From Chloroflexota bacterium (lineage in GTDB: Bacteria; Chloroflexota; Limnocylindria; P2-11E): a stretch of DNA of 64,000 nt. Each line of letters starts with the position of its first letter. Position 1 is the first letter of the stretch. Shown here piece by piece: positions 7,431-16,048 of this stretch. The notes beneath the pieces are model-generated. The model was not told the origin of the DNA. It saw only the letters and a list, made by a program, of their open reading frames with translations, and did not search any database. The stretch is taken from contig DAIDAP010000030.1 of NCBI GenBank assembly GCA_027310565.1, forward strand, positions 62,001-126,000, in the 5' to 3' direction. Position numbers and translations under genes: made by a program.

Positions 7431-8872
7431 CGATCGAGACCCTCGGGCCCGCGTGGACCGAGTACCTGGCGCAGCTCGCCGAAGACGAGCGCGTCGGTCC
7501 CGAGTGGACCGAGCGCGACGAGGTGGTCCTGCGCGAGGCCGAGCGCGATGCGGAGCGCGAGCCCGAGATGGTCATCCGGCTCGCGCTTCACGTCGGCCAG
7601 ATCGTCGCGCTCCACGCGCGCGAGCCGCACGTCTTCGTCGTCGCCGGCACGGGCGCGGGCAAGACCATCTTCGCGCCGCGCTGGATGTACCGCGAGATCG
7701 AGCGGCACCAATCGGAGCCGATCGAGTCGCAGAACTACCTCGTCTTCGCGCCCAGCTACAAGGTGCTCAAGCGCGCCACGCTGCCCGCGTACATCCGGCT
7801 CTTCCACGCGCTGCAACTCGGCACCTTCAAGCGCGGGGACCTCGTGTACGAGCTCAGGTCCGGCGCGAAGGTGTGGTTCGGCAGCTGCGACAACCCCGAG
7901 TCGCTCGAGGGCCTCCACGTGCGCGCGGCGCACGGCGACGAGATCGGCCAGAACTCGGTCTCGCTCGAGGTCTGGGAGACGGTTCGCCGCCGCCTCGCGT
8001 TCTTCGGCGGACGCTTCCTCGGCACGACGACGCCGTACAACCTCGGCTGGCTCAAGCAGGCCGTCGTCGACCCGGTGCGCCGCGGCGAGGCCAAGGGGAT
8101 CCGCGTCATTGGCTTCCCCTCGACCGCGAACCCGATGTATCCGCGCGAGGCCTTCGAGACGGCGCGCGCGACGCTGCCGCGCTGGCGCTTCCGCATGTTC
8201 CACCTCGGCGAGTTCGAGCGTCCCGAGGGACTCATCTACGACGTCTTCGACGAAGGGCGCCACGTCGTGCCGCCGTTCGCGATCCCGGTGAAGTGGCCGC
8301 GCTACGCGGGACAGGACTTCGGCCTCAAGCATCCGACCGGCACGGTCTTCGGCGCGCTCGACCCGCGTCCCTATCCCGACGATGTCCTCTACCTGTACGC
8401 CGAGTACCGCCGCTCGGAGCGCGCCACGAGCGACCACCTCGCCGACATCAAGCGGCTCGCCGCCGGTCCCCTGCGGCGCATGTGGGCCGACCCGCGCTCG
8501 GTGCAGCTCATCGCCGACTACCGCGCCGCGGGACTGCCCATCGAGAAGGGCGCGGCCGGGCCGGGCGAGGTGAAGGCCGGGATCCAGGAGGTGTACACGC
8601 GCCTCGCCGAAGACGCGAGCGACGGGCTCCCGCGCCTGCGCATCTTTCGCGGGCTCCTCCCAGGCTGGCTCGATGAGGTCGAGCGCTACGAGTGGGCGCG
8701 CGACGCAGCGGGTAACGCCACCGACCGTCCGGTCGAGTACGCCGACGACCTCATGGACTGCACGCGCTACCTCTGCCTGGGCGTGAAGGCGCACCCGCGA
8801 CGTGCGCTGCCGCGCGAGCGTCCCGGCGCGCCCGAGCCGATCGCGGCCGGGATCTGGACGAGGCGCTTCTGA
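7427..8872 (+). CDS. terL: Terminase large subunit
   Basis: 481 residues. ATPase: Walker A VFVVAGTGAGKTIFAPRW (about 67-84), Walker B region HVRAAHGDEIGQ (about 165-175), and coupling motif FFGGRFLGTTTPYN (about 190-203). RNase H-like nuclease: YAGQDFGLKHPTGTVFGALD (first Asp), MWADPRSVQLIADYR (second) and VEYADDLMDCTRYL (third). The motor translocates DNA into the prohead and cuts the concatemer. Overlaps the portal gene by one base (TGATG). Confidence 0.93.
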   Translation: MTIETLGPAWTEYLAQLAEDERVGPEWTERDEVVLREAERDAEREPEMVIRLALHVGQIVALHAREPHVFVVAGTGAGKTIFAPRWMYREIERHQSEPIESQNYLVFAPSYKVLKRATLPAYIRLFHALQLGTFKRGDLVYELRSGAKVWFGSCDNPESLEGLHVRAAHGDEIGQNSVSLEVWETVRRRLAFFGGRFLGTTTPYNLGWLKQAVVDPVRRGEAKGIRVIGFPSTANPMYPREAFETARATLPRWRFRMFHLGEFERPEGLIYDVFDEGRHVVPPFAIPVKWPRYAGQDFGLKHPTGTVFGALDPRPYPDDVLYLYAEYRRSERATSDHLADIKRLAAGPLRRMWADPRSVQLIADYRAAGLPIEKGAAGPGEVKAGIQEVYTRLAEDASDGLPRLRIFRGLLPGWLDEVERYEWARDAAGNATDRPVEYADDLMDCTRYLCLGVKAHPRRALPRERPGAPEPIAAGIWTRRF

Positions 8873-10194
8873 TGGGAAGCGCCGCCGCGCTCCGCTTCGC
8901 CGAGCCGCGCGTGCCCAAGAGCGAGCTGGGCTCGCCCGGCACGCGCTTCTTCGCCGGGTACCTCGGAAGCGACGAGTACGTCCCCGAGCTACGGGGACGG
9001 CGCGCGCTCGACACCTACGACCGCATGCGCCGATCGGACCCGACGGTCAAGGCGCTCCTCCAGGCCATCAAGCTGCCGCTGCTCGGCGCGACCTGGGACG
9101 TCGAGCCCGCGAGCGCGGATGCCGCCGACGCCGCGGTCGCGGCCTTCGTGCGCTGGAACCTCTTCGCCGGAATGTCGATGACCTGGGAAGAGCACCTGCG
9201 GCATCTGCTCACGCACCTCGACTTCGGCTTCTACGTCGGTGAGATCGTCTGGGACGTCCGCGACGACCTCGCCCAGGCGATCTCGCTCTCGCCGGTCGAT
9301 GGCATCTCGGCGCCGACGTCGCTCTTCGAGCGGCCGATGGCCGTGGTGCGCAAGCTCGCGCCGCGCCTCCAGCGGACGATCGAGCGCTGGTGGCTCGCGC
9401 GCGACGGTGGGCTCGAGCGCGTGGCGCAGCGCGTGTACGGCGCGGGACAGAACGAGGCCGTCGACATCCCGGTCGAGCGCCTGCTGGTGTTCAGCAACGA
9501 GAAGGAGGGCGCGGACTTCACCGGGAGAAGCGTGCTGCGCCCGGCGTACAAGCCCTGGTTCATCAAGGACCAGCTCGAGCGCATCTTCGCCATCGCCGCC
9601 GAGCGCCACGGCGTGGGCATCCCGGTCATGGAGGTCGACGCCCAGAGCTACAACGACGACAACGTCCGCGACGCCGAGGACATCCTGAGCTCCGTCCGGG
9701 CCCACGAAAAGGGCTACATCGTCGAGATCCCGGGCCTGAAGTTCCGCATCGAGGGCATGGGCCAGGGCCGCGCGCTCGATGTCGAGCCGGCCATAGGGCG
9801 CCTCTCGCGCGAGATCCTGGTCGGCGGGCTCGCGCAGTTCATCGCGCTCGGCGGGGGCCCCGCCGGCAGCTTCGCGCTCAGCGAGGACCAGACCTCGATG
9901 TTCATGCGCAACGAGCGCGCGCTCGCCGCATATGTCGCGGGCGTCCACGACCGCTACCTCATCCCCAAGCTCGTCGACCTCAACTTCGCCGGCGTCCGGC
10001 GCTACCCGCGTCTGGTGGTGACGAACATCCAGACCCGCGACGCGGAGAAGCTGCTCAACGCGCTCGCGGTCGCGACGAACGTCGGCCTTGTCTCGCCCGA
10101 CCGGTCGCTCGAGGACGCGCTGCGCGCGCGGCTCGATCTGCCGCGGCGCGCGCCTGCTGCCGCCAGTGTGACCGGAGGTGCGGCCGATGCCTGA
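8872..10194 (+). CDS. Portal protein (DUF935, Mu gp29-like)
   Basis: 440 residues. Core features of DUF935 portals: DRMRRSDPTVKALLQAIKLP, ATWDVEP, FGFYVGEIVWDV, the adenine-rich middle ERLLVFSNEKEG, SVLRPAYKPWFIKDQ, ALDVEPAIGRLSREILVGG, and SFALSEDQTSMFMR. Forms the dodecameric head vertex through which DNA passes. Located between the terminase and the protease/scaffold as expected. Confidence 0.9.
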   Translation: MGSAAALRFAEPRVPKSELGSPGTRFFAGYLGSDEYVPELRGRRALDTYDRMRRSDPTVKALLQAIKLPLLGATWDVEPASADAADAAVAAFVRWNLFAGMSMTWEEHLRHLLTHLDFGFYVGEIVWDVRDDLAQAISLSPVDGISAPTSLFERPMAVVRKLAPRLQRTIERWWLARDGGLERVAQRVYGAGQNEAVDIPVERLLVFSNEKEGADFTGRSVLRPAYKPWFIKDQLERIFAIAAERHGVGIPVMEVDAQSYNDDNVRDAEDILSSVRAHEKGYIVEIPGLKFRIEGMGQGRALDVEPAIGRLSREILVGGLAQFIALGGGPAGSFALSEDQTSMFMRNERALAAYVAGVHDRYLIPKLVDLNFAGVRRYPRLVVTNIQTRDAEKLLNALAVATNVGLVSPDRSLEDALRARLDLPRRAPAAASVTGGAADA

Positions 10195-11314
10195 CGCGAC
10201 GCGCGTCACGCACACGCTCACCGGTGTCGAGGTCTTCGACGTCGGCACGTGGAACGGGAAGCGCTGGACCGATAGCGACCTCGACCAGATGGTCGCGAAC
10301 TTCGCGGCGCTGGGGCTCGAGGTGCCGATCAAGATCGGCCACTCGGACGACCAGGCGCTGCTCGAAGCCGAAGGCCTGCCCGCCGCGGGCTGGATCACGC
10401 GCCTGTACCGCGTGGGCAGCAAGCTCGCCGCGGACATCGAGGACGTGCCGGACGAGGTGTACCGGCTGCTTGTGGCCAAGGCCTACCGCAACGTGAGCGC
10501 CGAGGTCTGGGAGAAGGTCCGCTACGGCGAGCGCACGTACGAGAACGTGCTGGCCGCGGTCGCCTTCCTCGGCGCCGAGCTGCCGGCGGTGACGACGCTC
10601 GGCGACATCCTCGACCGCTACGGCGTCCGCCCGCACCGGCTGCGGCCGCTCTCACCGCCAGCGTGCTTCGTCGCGCGCTTCCAGTCCGACGGAGCGCGCA
10701 CGACCCCACCCATCCCCAAGACGACGACGAACGCCGGCGCATCCGGCGAGACCACGAAGGAGGAAGTCATGGCGGATCTTGTTCGCATCACGAAGGCGCT
10801 CGGTCTCGCCGACGGCGCGACCGAGGAGGCGGTCCTCGCATCCATCGAGGCGCTGCGGCACCCGGCCACGGCGCAGGCCACGACGCGCGACGCGTGCGAG
10901 GCCGAGGGCGGCACCTGGGACAGCGAGGCCGGGACGTGCACGATGCCCGACCCCGCCGCTCTCACGGCCCGCGTCCGCGAGCTCGAGACGAAGCTCGCGC
11001 AGCGCGATGCCTCCGAGGCGGTCGACGCCGCGGTGAAGGCGCGCAAGCTCGCGCCCGCGCAGCGCGAGTGGGCTGAGACGTACGCGCTCAAGGACCCCGC
11101 GGGGTTCAAGGCGTACGTGAAGGCGGCGCCCGAGGTCTTCGCCGCCGGCGAGCGCGGCAGCGACGGCGACGCCCCCGAGCCCGAGAGCGAGCTCGTCCAG
11201 TTCCGAAAGCTCGTGGCCGAGCGCGCCAAGGGCGGCATGTCCATCGATGAGGCCCAGCGGCAGGTCGCGGCCGAGGAGCCCGAGCTCTTCGCCGCGATCC
11301 GCTCGCGCCGCTGA
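10187..11314 (+). CDS. Prohead protease/scaffold (Mu-type)
   Basis: 375 residues from the ATG at 10187, which has GGAGG eight bases upstream; a GTG at 10178 is also possible. Residues 1-145: GVEVFDVGTWNGKRWTDSDL, VPIKIGHSDDQALLEAEGLP, AGWITRLYRVGSKLAADIED, NVSAEVWE, FLGAELPAV, matching Mu-like I protease. The second half is helical and Glu/Ala-rich (ALTARVRELETKLAQRD) and should be the scaffold cleaved after assembly; EAEGGTWDSEAGTC is an odd Cys-containing insert. Starts inside the portal's last codons. Confidence 0.8.
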   Translation: MPDATRVTHTLTGVEVFDVGTWNGKRWTDSDLDQMVANFAALGLEVPIKIGHSDDQALLEAEGLPAAGWITRLYRVGSKLAADIEDVPDEVYRLLVAKAYRNVSAEVWEKVRYGERTYENVLAAVAFLGAELPAVTTLGDILDRYGVRPHRLRPLSPPACFVARFQSDGARTTPPIPKTTTNAGASGETTKEEVMADLVRITKALGLADGATEEAVLASIEALRHPATAQATTRDACEAEGGTWDSEAGTCTMPDPAALTARVRELETKLAQRDASEAVDAAVKARKLAPAQREWAETYALKDPAGFKAYVKAAPEVFAAGERGSDGDAPEPESELVQFRKLVAERAKGGMSIDEAQRQVAAEEPELFAAIRSRR

Positions 11315-11327
11315 AAGGAGCGAAGGG

Positions 11328-11711
11328 ATGCAGAACATCCTCACCATCACGCGCAGCGCGGACGCTGACCTGTCCGCCAAGCAGTTCTTCGCGGTGAAGG
11401 CGACCGCGGACGGCGGCTGCGACCTCGCCGGCGCCAACGAGCGCGTCCTCGGCGTGCTCACCAACGACCCCCAGGCCGCAGGCGCGGCCGCGGTCCAGGT
11501 CGCGGGCGTCGCGCGCGTCGTTGCGGGCGGCGTGTTCGCCGCGGGCGACTACCTCAAGTCCGACGCCGCGGGCAAGGCCACCAAACAGGACGCCGAGGCC
11601 GCGGGGACGCTCGTCGAGGTCTTCGCGATCGCGCTCGAGGCCGCCGCGGCGGACGGAGACCAGGTCGAGGTCCTGCTCGCGCGCGCCGTCGTCAACAACG
11701 CGGCCACGTGA
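11328..11711 (+). CDS. DUF2190-type capsid decoration protein
   Basis: 127 residues; ATG with AAAGGAG upstream. Beta-rich and Ala/Val-rich: ADLSAKQFFAVKATADGGCD, VLGVLTNDPQAAGAAAVQVA, VVAGGVFAAGDYLKSDAAGK, IALEAAAADGDQVEVLLARA. This is the DUF2190 pattern (G-D-x-L-x-x-D-x-x-G-K). Such proteins stabilise capsids and sit just upstream of the major capsid gene, as here. Confidence 0.8.
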   Translation: MQNILTITRSADADLSAKQFFAVKATADGGCDLAGANERVLGVLTNDPQAAGAAAVQVAGVARVVAGGVFAAGDYLKSDAAGKATKQDAEAAGTLVEVFAIALEAAAADGDQVEVLLARAVVNNAAT

Positions 11712-11733
11712 GCGGCGGGAAGGAAGGACACAA

Positions 11734-12744
11734 GTGAAGCCACAGATGATCAACGGCCACCGCGTCATCCCGGGCCGCGACGCGCTCAAGTTCGCGACCC
11801 CGGGCTCGGTCCACGTGGACCAACTCATGACCGACTTCGCGATCAACTACACCAACCTGCCCTTCGTCGGGCGGCAGCTCTTCCCCTTCGCGCCGGTGGG
11901 CAAGGAGTCCGGCAAGTACGCGGTCTTCAACGCCGACCGCCGCGCCGAGCGGCCGAAGACCGGGCTGCGCGCGCCGAAGTCGCGCGCCGAGACGGTCGAC
12001 TGGAGCCACGCCTTCAAGAGCTACGCCTGCGAGGAGTACGCCTTCGCCGCCGGCGTCGACGACCGCGAGCGCGACAACGCCGACGCACCGATCGAGCCCG
12101 ACCAGCGCGCCACGGCCGCGTCCGTCATCGCCATCGAGCTCGCGGCCGAAGTCCGCATCGCCAAGCTGACAACGACCGCTGCGACCTACGCGGCCTCGCA
12201 CAAGGCGACGCTCGCCGGAGCTGACCAGTGGAGCGACCTCGCCGCGTCGGATCCGCTGGAGGACAAGCTCACCGCGGACGAGGCGCTGCAGAAGGACGCC
12301 GGGGTCATCACCAACACTGCGGTCATCCCCTTCGCAGTCTTCAACAAGCTGCGCCGCCACGCCAAGATCCTCGACGCCTTCAAGTACGTGCGCGGCGGCG
12401 TCATCACCGCCGAGATGCTGGCCTCGTACTTCGACATCGCGCCCGAGCGCCTGCTCGTCCCGGGCGCGGTGAAGAACACTGCGGCGCTCGGCGCCGCGGC
12501 GGCGATCGCGCCGATCTGGAGCGACTACGTGTGGTTCGGCTTCGTCGACCCCGGCGCGACCTCGGCGCTCGAGGGCATCACCTTCGGCAAGAGCTTCCGC
12601 GTCAGCCAGGAGGGCCAGCCTCGACTGGTGCGCGAGTTCCGCGACGACCCGGCGCGCACCGACTACAAGGAGGTCAGCGAGATCACCGACGAGCGGATCA
12701 CCGCTATCGAGTGCGGGTTCCTGTACTCGGACGTGCTCGCGTAA
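11734..12744 (+). CDS. Major capsid protein
   Basis: 336 residues from a GTG preceded by AAGGAAGG. Contains SVHVDQLMTDFAINYTNLPF, QLFPFAPVGKESGKYAVFNA, DWSHAFKSYACEEYAFAAGV, then a long helix region and ILDAFKYVRGGVITAEMLAS, ending VREFRDDPARTDYKEVSEI. Position after protease and decoration genes, length and the N-terminal arm/E-loop/P-domain layout fit the HK97-fold capsid of Mu-like phage heads. Confidence 0.85.
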   Translation: MKPQMINGHRVIPGRDALKFATPGSVHVDQLMTDFAINYTNLPFVGRQLFPFAPVGKESGKYAVFNADRRAERPKTGLRAPKSRAETVDWSHAFKSYACEEYAFAAGVDDRERDNADAPIEPDQRATAASVIAIELAAEVRIAKLTTTAATYAASHKATLAGADQWSDLAASDPLEDKLTADEALQKDAGVITNTAVIPFAVFNKLRRHAKILDAFKYVRGGVITAEMLASYFDIAPERLLVPGAVKNTAALGAAAAIAPIWSDYVWFGFVDPGATSALEGITFGKSFRVSQEGQPRLVREFRDDPARTDYKEVSEITDERITAIECGFLYSDVLA

Positions 12745-12747
12745 GCC

Positions 12748-13920
12748 GTGAGCGGATACAGCGACGCGGCCATCGCCCTCGGCCCAAAGGCGTACTACCG
12801 CCTGGCTGGCGCGACCGCGCCGGGCACGATCGTCCCCGATGCGTCGGGCAACGGCGCGGACGCGGTCCTGCAGGCAGCGAGCGGGACGATCACGTCCGCT
12901 GCCGGTCTGATCGTCACTGACCCGGCAGACAAGGCGATGGCCAAGGAGTCGGGAGGGACGTTCGACCGCATCGACCTTCCCGACGTCGCGGCACTGAACA
13001 TCGCGGGCACCGCGCTGAGCCTGGTGTGCTGGGTGAAGGGCACGACGCCTGGAGCGTTCGGAACGCTGCTGCGCAAGATCAACGGGAACACCGGCTACTC
13101 GCTGCGCTCGACCGGGACGGGCGGATCGGCGGGCGTCCATCTCGATATCGGCAACGGCACCAACCTCGCGGGCGTGGACCTGATCGCGACGATCTGGGAC
13201 GGCGACCCGCACCTCATCGCGGTCACCTGGGACGGATCGAACGCGCGGCTCTACCGCGACGGCGCTGGCCTCATCGTCGGTCCGACCGCGCTCTCGCGCA
13301 CGATGTCCTCGCCGGCCGGGCGCGTCGGAAAGCTGTTCAACGACGAGGGCTTCAGCAGCACGAACATCGTCGCGACGATCGACGAGGCCGCGTTCTTCGA
13401 CAAGGTCCTCAGTGCGGCGGACGTGCTCTCGCTGTGGAACGCGGCGCAGCAGCTGCAGAGCACGGGCTACGCCGACGAGACCAGCATCCGCGCGGCGCTC
13501 GGCAAGTACGCGCCCGGGTGGAGCGCGACATCCTCGCCGAGCGTCGCCGACGGCCTCGCCCGCGCGGAAGAGGCCTCGGGCGAGATCGACGCGATCCTGG
13601 CCGCGCGCGGGATCACCACGCCGGTCACGACTCCCGCATCGTTTGTCGCGCGCCTTCGCGACCTCGCCTCGCTCTACGCGGCCGCGCGCGTCGCGGCGGG
13701 GCTCTTCCCCCAGGCCGCGGGCCCCGCCTCGACCACCTACCACGAGTTCCTGATGCGCCAGTACCGCGCGGGCCTGGACGGCCTGCGCGCCGGCGAGATC
13801 CCGACAGACGTCGGGACGACCACACGCGGCGGACCGCGCAGCTTCTGGACGAGTAACCCCATCGACCCCGAGACCGGCGAAGCGTGGGAGCCGGTCTTCG
13901 GGCGGCGCACGCGGTGGTGA
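12748..13920 (+). CDS. LamG-domain virion protein with connector-like tail
   Basis: 390 residues, GTG start three bases after the capsid stop. Residues about 5-245 are a concanavalin A-like/LamG_3 domain: AYYRLAGATAPGTIVPDASG, ALSLVCWVKGTTPGAFGTLL, WDGDPHLIAVTWDGSNARLY, TIDEAAFFDKVLSAADVLSL. Residues about 246-390 are different and helical (RLRDLASLYAAARVAAGLFP, HEFLMRQYRAGLDGLRAGEI), ending with a Trp-rich tail. The head-neck position and helical end suggest a head-tail joining role with a displayed carbohydrate-binding domain. An unusual fusion at this locus. Confidence 0.6.
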   Translation: MSGYSDAAIALGPKAYYRLAGATAPGTIVPDASGNGADAVLQAASGTITSAAGLIVTDPADKAMAKESGGTFDRIDLPDVAALNIAGTALSLVCWVKGTTPGAFGTLLRKINGNTGYSLRSTGTGGSAGVHLDIGNGTNLAGVDLIATIWDGDPHLIAVTWDGSNARLYRDGAGLIVGPTALSRTMSSPAGRVGKLFNDEGFSSTNIVATIDEAAFFDKVLSAADVLSLWNAAQQLQSTGYADETSIRAALGKYAPGWSATSSPSVADGLARAEEASGEIDAILAARGITTPVTTPASFVARLRDLASLYAAARVAAGLFPQAAGPASTTYHEFLMRQYRAGLDGLRAGEIPTDVGTTTRGGPRSFWTSNPIDPETGEAWEPVFGRRTRW

Positions 13921-13924
13921 GCGG

Positions 13925-14410
13925 ATGGGCTTCCTCGGCCTCGAGCCGGTCCTCGATCTGCTGCGCGCCGAGCTCACCGCGCACCTGCCGGCGAAGCTCG
14001 CGGCGCTCGAGGCGTCGCTCGCGCCAGCGATGGAGCTGCGCGCCGTGAGCGAGATCGCCATCGGCGAGCGGGCCAACTTCACCGACTACCCGGCGATCGC
14101 GCTCGGCCCGATGTGGACCGACGTCCTCGAGGACCTCGGCCAGACGCGATTGGTGCAGGGCCACCGCGCGACGCTCGTGCTCCACGTCACCGCCGCGCTC
14201 GAGGAGGACCTCACCCGCCTGCTCCTGCGCTACGTCCGCGCGACGAGCGAGGTCCTCGCCGAGCGGCGCGACGCCGGCGCATTCGGCCGCTTCCGCCTCA
14301 CCTTCGACCGCAAGCGCTGGAGCTACGACCCGATCGACCTCGGCGGCCACCAGTTCATCCGCACCGCGCGCATCGAGCTGGGCGGATGGCGCGCGGAGGA
14401 CCTCGCATGA
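13925..14410 (+). CDS. Neck / tail-completion-like protein
   Basis: 161 residues. LEPVLDLLRAELTAHLPAKL, then beta strands (ATLVLHVTAALEEDLTRLLL, GGHQFIRTARIELGGW). The strand-helix-strand order and place between the head genes and tail tube resemble tail-terminator or head-completion proteins. No closer assignment by eye. Overlaps the next gene (ATGA). Confidence 0.55.
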   Translation: MGFLGLEPVLDLLRAELTAHLPAKLAALEASLAPAMELRAVSEIAIGERANFTDYPAIALGPMWTDVLEDLGQTRLVQGHRATLVLHVTAALEEDLTRLLLRYVRATSEVLAERRDAGAFGRFRLTFDRKRWSYDPIDLGGHQFIRTARIELGGWRAEDLA

Positions 14411-14754
14411 GGCTGAGCTGGCGCGGACCCGACGTTGCGCGTTCCGTGCGCGCGGCCGAGCTCGGCGCGGTCCAGGCCACGCTCGACGCCGCGGCGGAGC
14501 GGGCGCGCATGCACCACGCGGGCTGGATGTCGCGGACCGGCGCGGCCGAGAGTTCCATCACGGCCGAACGCGCGGAGAGCGGTCCCGGTGGCGCGCGCGG
14601 CCGCTTCGGCTTCGCCGTCGGCTACGGCCTGTTCCTCGAGCGGCGCGACCGCACGCTCGCGCGCGCCGCCGACGAGGAGTTCCCGCACCTCGGCGAGCGC
14701 ATCCGCGCGCAGCTGACCCAATGGACAAGGAGGGAGCGACATGCCGAACTCTGA
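14407..14754 (+). CDS. Minor tail / neck protein (HK97 gp10-like position)
   Basis: 115 residues, starts within the previous stop. RSVRAAELGAVQATLDAAAE, RARMHHAGWMSRTGAAESSI, GRFGFAVGYGLFLERRD, ending EEFPHLGERIRAQLTQWTRR. The helix followed by a beta hairpin containing YGLFLE is the pattern seen in HK97 gp10-like joining proteins (Y-A-x-x-x-E). It overlaps the tail tube start by 14 bases. Confidence 0.5.
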   Translation: MRLSWRGPDVARSVRAAELGAVQATLDAAAERARMHHAGWMSRTGAAESSITAERAESGPGGARGRFGFAVGYGLFLERRDRTLARAADEEFPHLGERIRAQLTQWTRRERHAEL

Positions 14755-15331
14755 CCCCTTCGAGATCCTCGCCGGACCCGCCGACATCTACGTCGCGCCG
14801 ATCGGCACGGCCTTCCCCGCGGTCGACGCCGATCCCGGCGTCGACTGGACGCTGCTCGCGCGCGACACGCAGATGACCGAGGAGGGCGTGGCCATCGCCG
14901 GCGACCAGACCGTCGAGCACGTCTATTCGCTCGGCGGGACCGGGTCGCGCAAGGGCTTCCGCACGCGCCAGGAGCTGCACGTGCGCTTCACGCTCATGGA
15001 CGCGACGGCCGAGGCGTACGCCGACGCGCTCGCGGGCCAGGCGGTGACGACGACCGCGCCCGGACCGGGCACGCCGGGGTACAAGACGATCGCGCTTGCG
15101 ATGCCGGGTGGAGCGATCGCGACGAAGGCGCTCCTGGTGCGGGTGAAGGAGTCTCCGTACGGCGACGGCATGCAGGCGCAGTGGGAGTTCCCGCGCGCGT
15201 ACAACTCGGGCAACGTCGAGACCAAGTACACAAAGGGCGTCCCGGTCGGGCTCGCCTTCGACTTCATGGTCATGGACGACAACGCTGGGGTGAAGGGCAA
15301 CTACCGGGCGCAGAACGCGCTCGCGTCCTGA
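14741..15331 (+). CDS. Tail tube protein
   Basis: 196 residues; ATG with AAGGAGG upstream. FEILAGPADIYVAPIGTAFP, VDWTLLARDTQMTEEGVAIA, FRTRQELHVRFTLMDATAEA, and GVKGNYRAQNALAS at the end. The 'ADIYVAPxGTAFP...WxLLG' opening and beta-sandwich strands are typical of siphovirus tail tube proteins, and the chaperone and tape measure follow directly. Stop and next start overlap by one base (TGATG). Confidence 0.8.
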   Translation: MPNSDPFEILAGPADIYVAPIGTAFPAVDADPGVDWTLLARDTQMTEEGVAIAGDQTVEHVYSLGGTGSRKGFRTRQELHVRFTLMDATAEAYADALAGQAVTTTAPGPGTPGYKTIALAMPGGAIATKALLVRVKESPYGDGMQAQWEFPRAYNSGNVETKYTKGVPVGLAFDFMVMDDNAGVKGNYRAQNALAS

Positions 15332-15798
15332 TGGCGCGCGCATCGAAGACGCGCCCGAACGGCGGCGCGCCGGCCGATCCGCCGAGCCGGGTGCTCGAGC
15401 TCACCACGCGCGCCGGCGCGGCGCCCGGTTACGTGCGCATCGACGGGCGCACGTATGAGATGGCGGATCCGTCGCACTTCGGGCTGCGCGCGGGCGGTGA
15501 GATCTGGAGGAGCGTCGAGCGGATCGCCGCGCTCGAGGCCACCAGCGACCCGAGCGAGGCCGACGAGCGCGAGTATCGCGAGCGGCTCGAGCGCATCGCA
15601 CGCGTCGCGGTCCCCGACCTCGAACCGGACGTTCTCGCGAAGCTCGCGACGGGGCAGCTTGCCGACCTCGTCGTCTCTTTTTTCGCGCTGGTCGCGGCGA
15701 CGAGCCCGCGACTGGGACTGCTGACGACGACGGGCGCGAGCGCGCGAACTGGGACGACGTCCTCGCCGAGCTCGTCCGCTTCTACGGGGGCGACGTGA
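15331..15798 (+). CDS. Tail assembly chaperone, upstream frame (G-like)
   Basis: 155 residues in the zero frame. VLELTTRAGAAPGYVRIDGR, SHFGLRAGGEIWRSVERIAA, LERIARVAVPDLEPDVLAKL, GQLADLVVSFFA are typical of chaperone N-domains. After the slippery site at 15678-15684 the zero-frame tail becomes low-complexity Thr/Ser/Ala, whereas the -1 frame reads protein-like sequence into the next ORF. The short and frameshifted forms together load tail tube subunits on the tape measure. Confidence 0.8.
   Translation: MARASKTRPNGGAPADPPSRVLELTTRAGAAPGYVRIDGRTYEMADPSHFGLRAGGEIWRSVERIAALEATSDPSEADEREYRERLERIARVAVPDLEPDVLAKLATGQLADLVVSFFALVAATSPRLGLLTTTGASARTGTTSSPSSSASTGAT
15678..15684 (+). other. Programmed -1 ribosomal frameshift site, T TTT TTC
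   Basis: Zero-frame codons are TCT TTT TTC, giving the canonical X XXY YYZ heptamer T-TTT-TTC. Slipping back one base leads to an open frame of 120 codons ending at 16046, with codons CGC GCT GGT CGC and then AACTGGGACGACGTCCTCGC. It lies in the 3' part of the gene before the tape measure, the usual place in tailed phages. Confidence 0.8.
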
Positions 15799-16046
15799 TG
15801 CGCTGGCTTGACGTGCCGCTGCCCATCCTGCGCGCGCTCTACGAGCGCATCCCGATGCTCGCCGCGCGCGAGTCATTGCGCGCCGCGACGGCTGTCGCGC
15901 TGGGCAGCGGGACGCTGCGCCGCGAGGCGGCCGCATCTGCTTGGCGCGAGCTCGAGGAAGATGCCGGCCTCGCGCCGCGCCAGCGCGTCCTGCGCCGGCC
16001 GACCCGCGCGGAGCTCGCGGCGATCGGGATCATCACGACGCCGTGA
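15684..16046 (+). CDS. Tail assembly chaperone, frameshift extension (T domain)
   Basis: Reached by -1 slipping from the gene at 15331; the fused product is 238 residues (15331-16046). Reads RAGRGDEPATGTADDDGRER, then NWDDVLAELVRFYGGDVMRW, LDVPLPILRALYERIPMLAA, and a helical end. NWDDVL...FY...W is the conserved T-domain pattern. A free-standing start (GTG 15795 or ATG 15798) would miss the conserved NWDDVL part, which supports frameshifting. The stop overlaps a possible GTG start of the tape measure. Confidence 0.75.
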   Translation, partial: RAGRGDEPATGTADDDGRERANWDDVLAELVRFYGGDVMRWLDVPLPILRALYERIPMLAARESLRAATAVALGSGTLRREAAASAWRELEEDAGLAPRQRVLRRPTRAELAAIGIITTP

Positions 16047-16048
16047 CC

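Noticed and set aside
11692..14082. 796-codon minus-strand open frame opposite the capsid and LamG genes
   Set aside because: Shadow of well-supported structural genes, with no start signal or recognisable domain.
15795..16046. Independent small gene starting at GTG 15795
   Set aside because: The -1 frame is open and conserved upstream of this codon back to the slippery site, so it is better explained as a frameshift extension.
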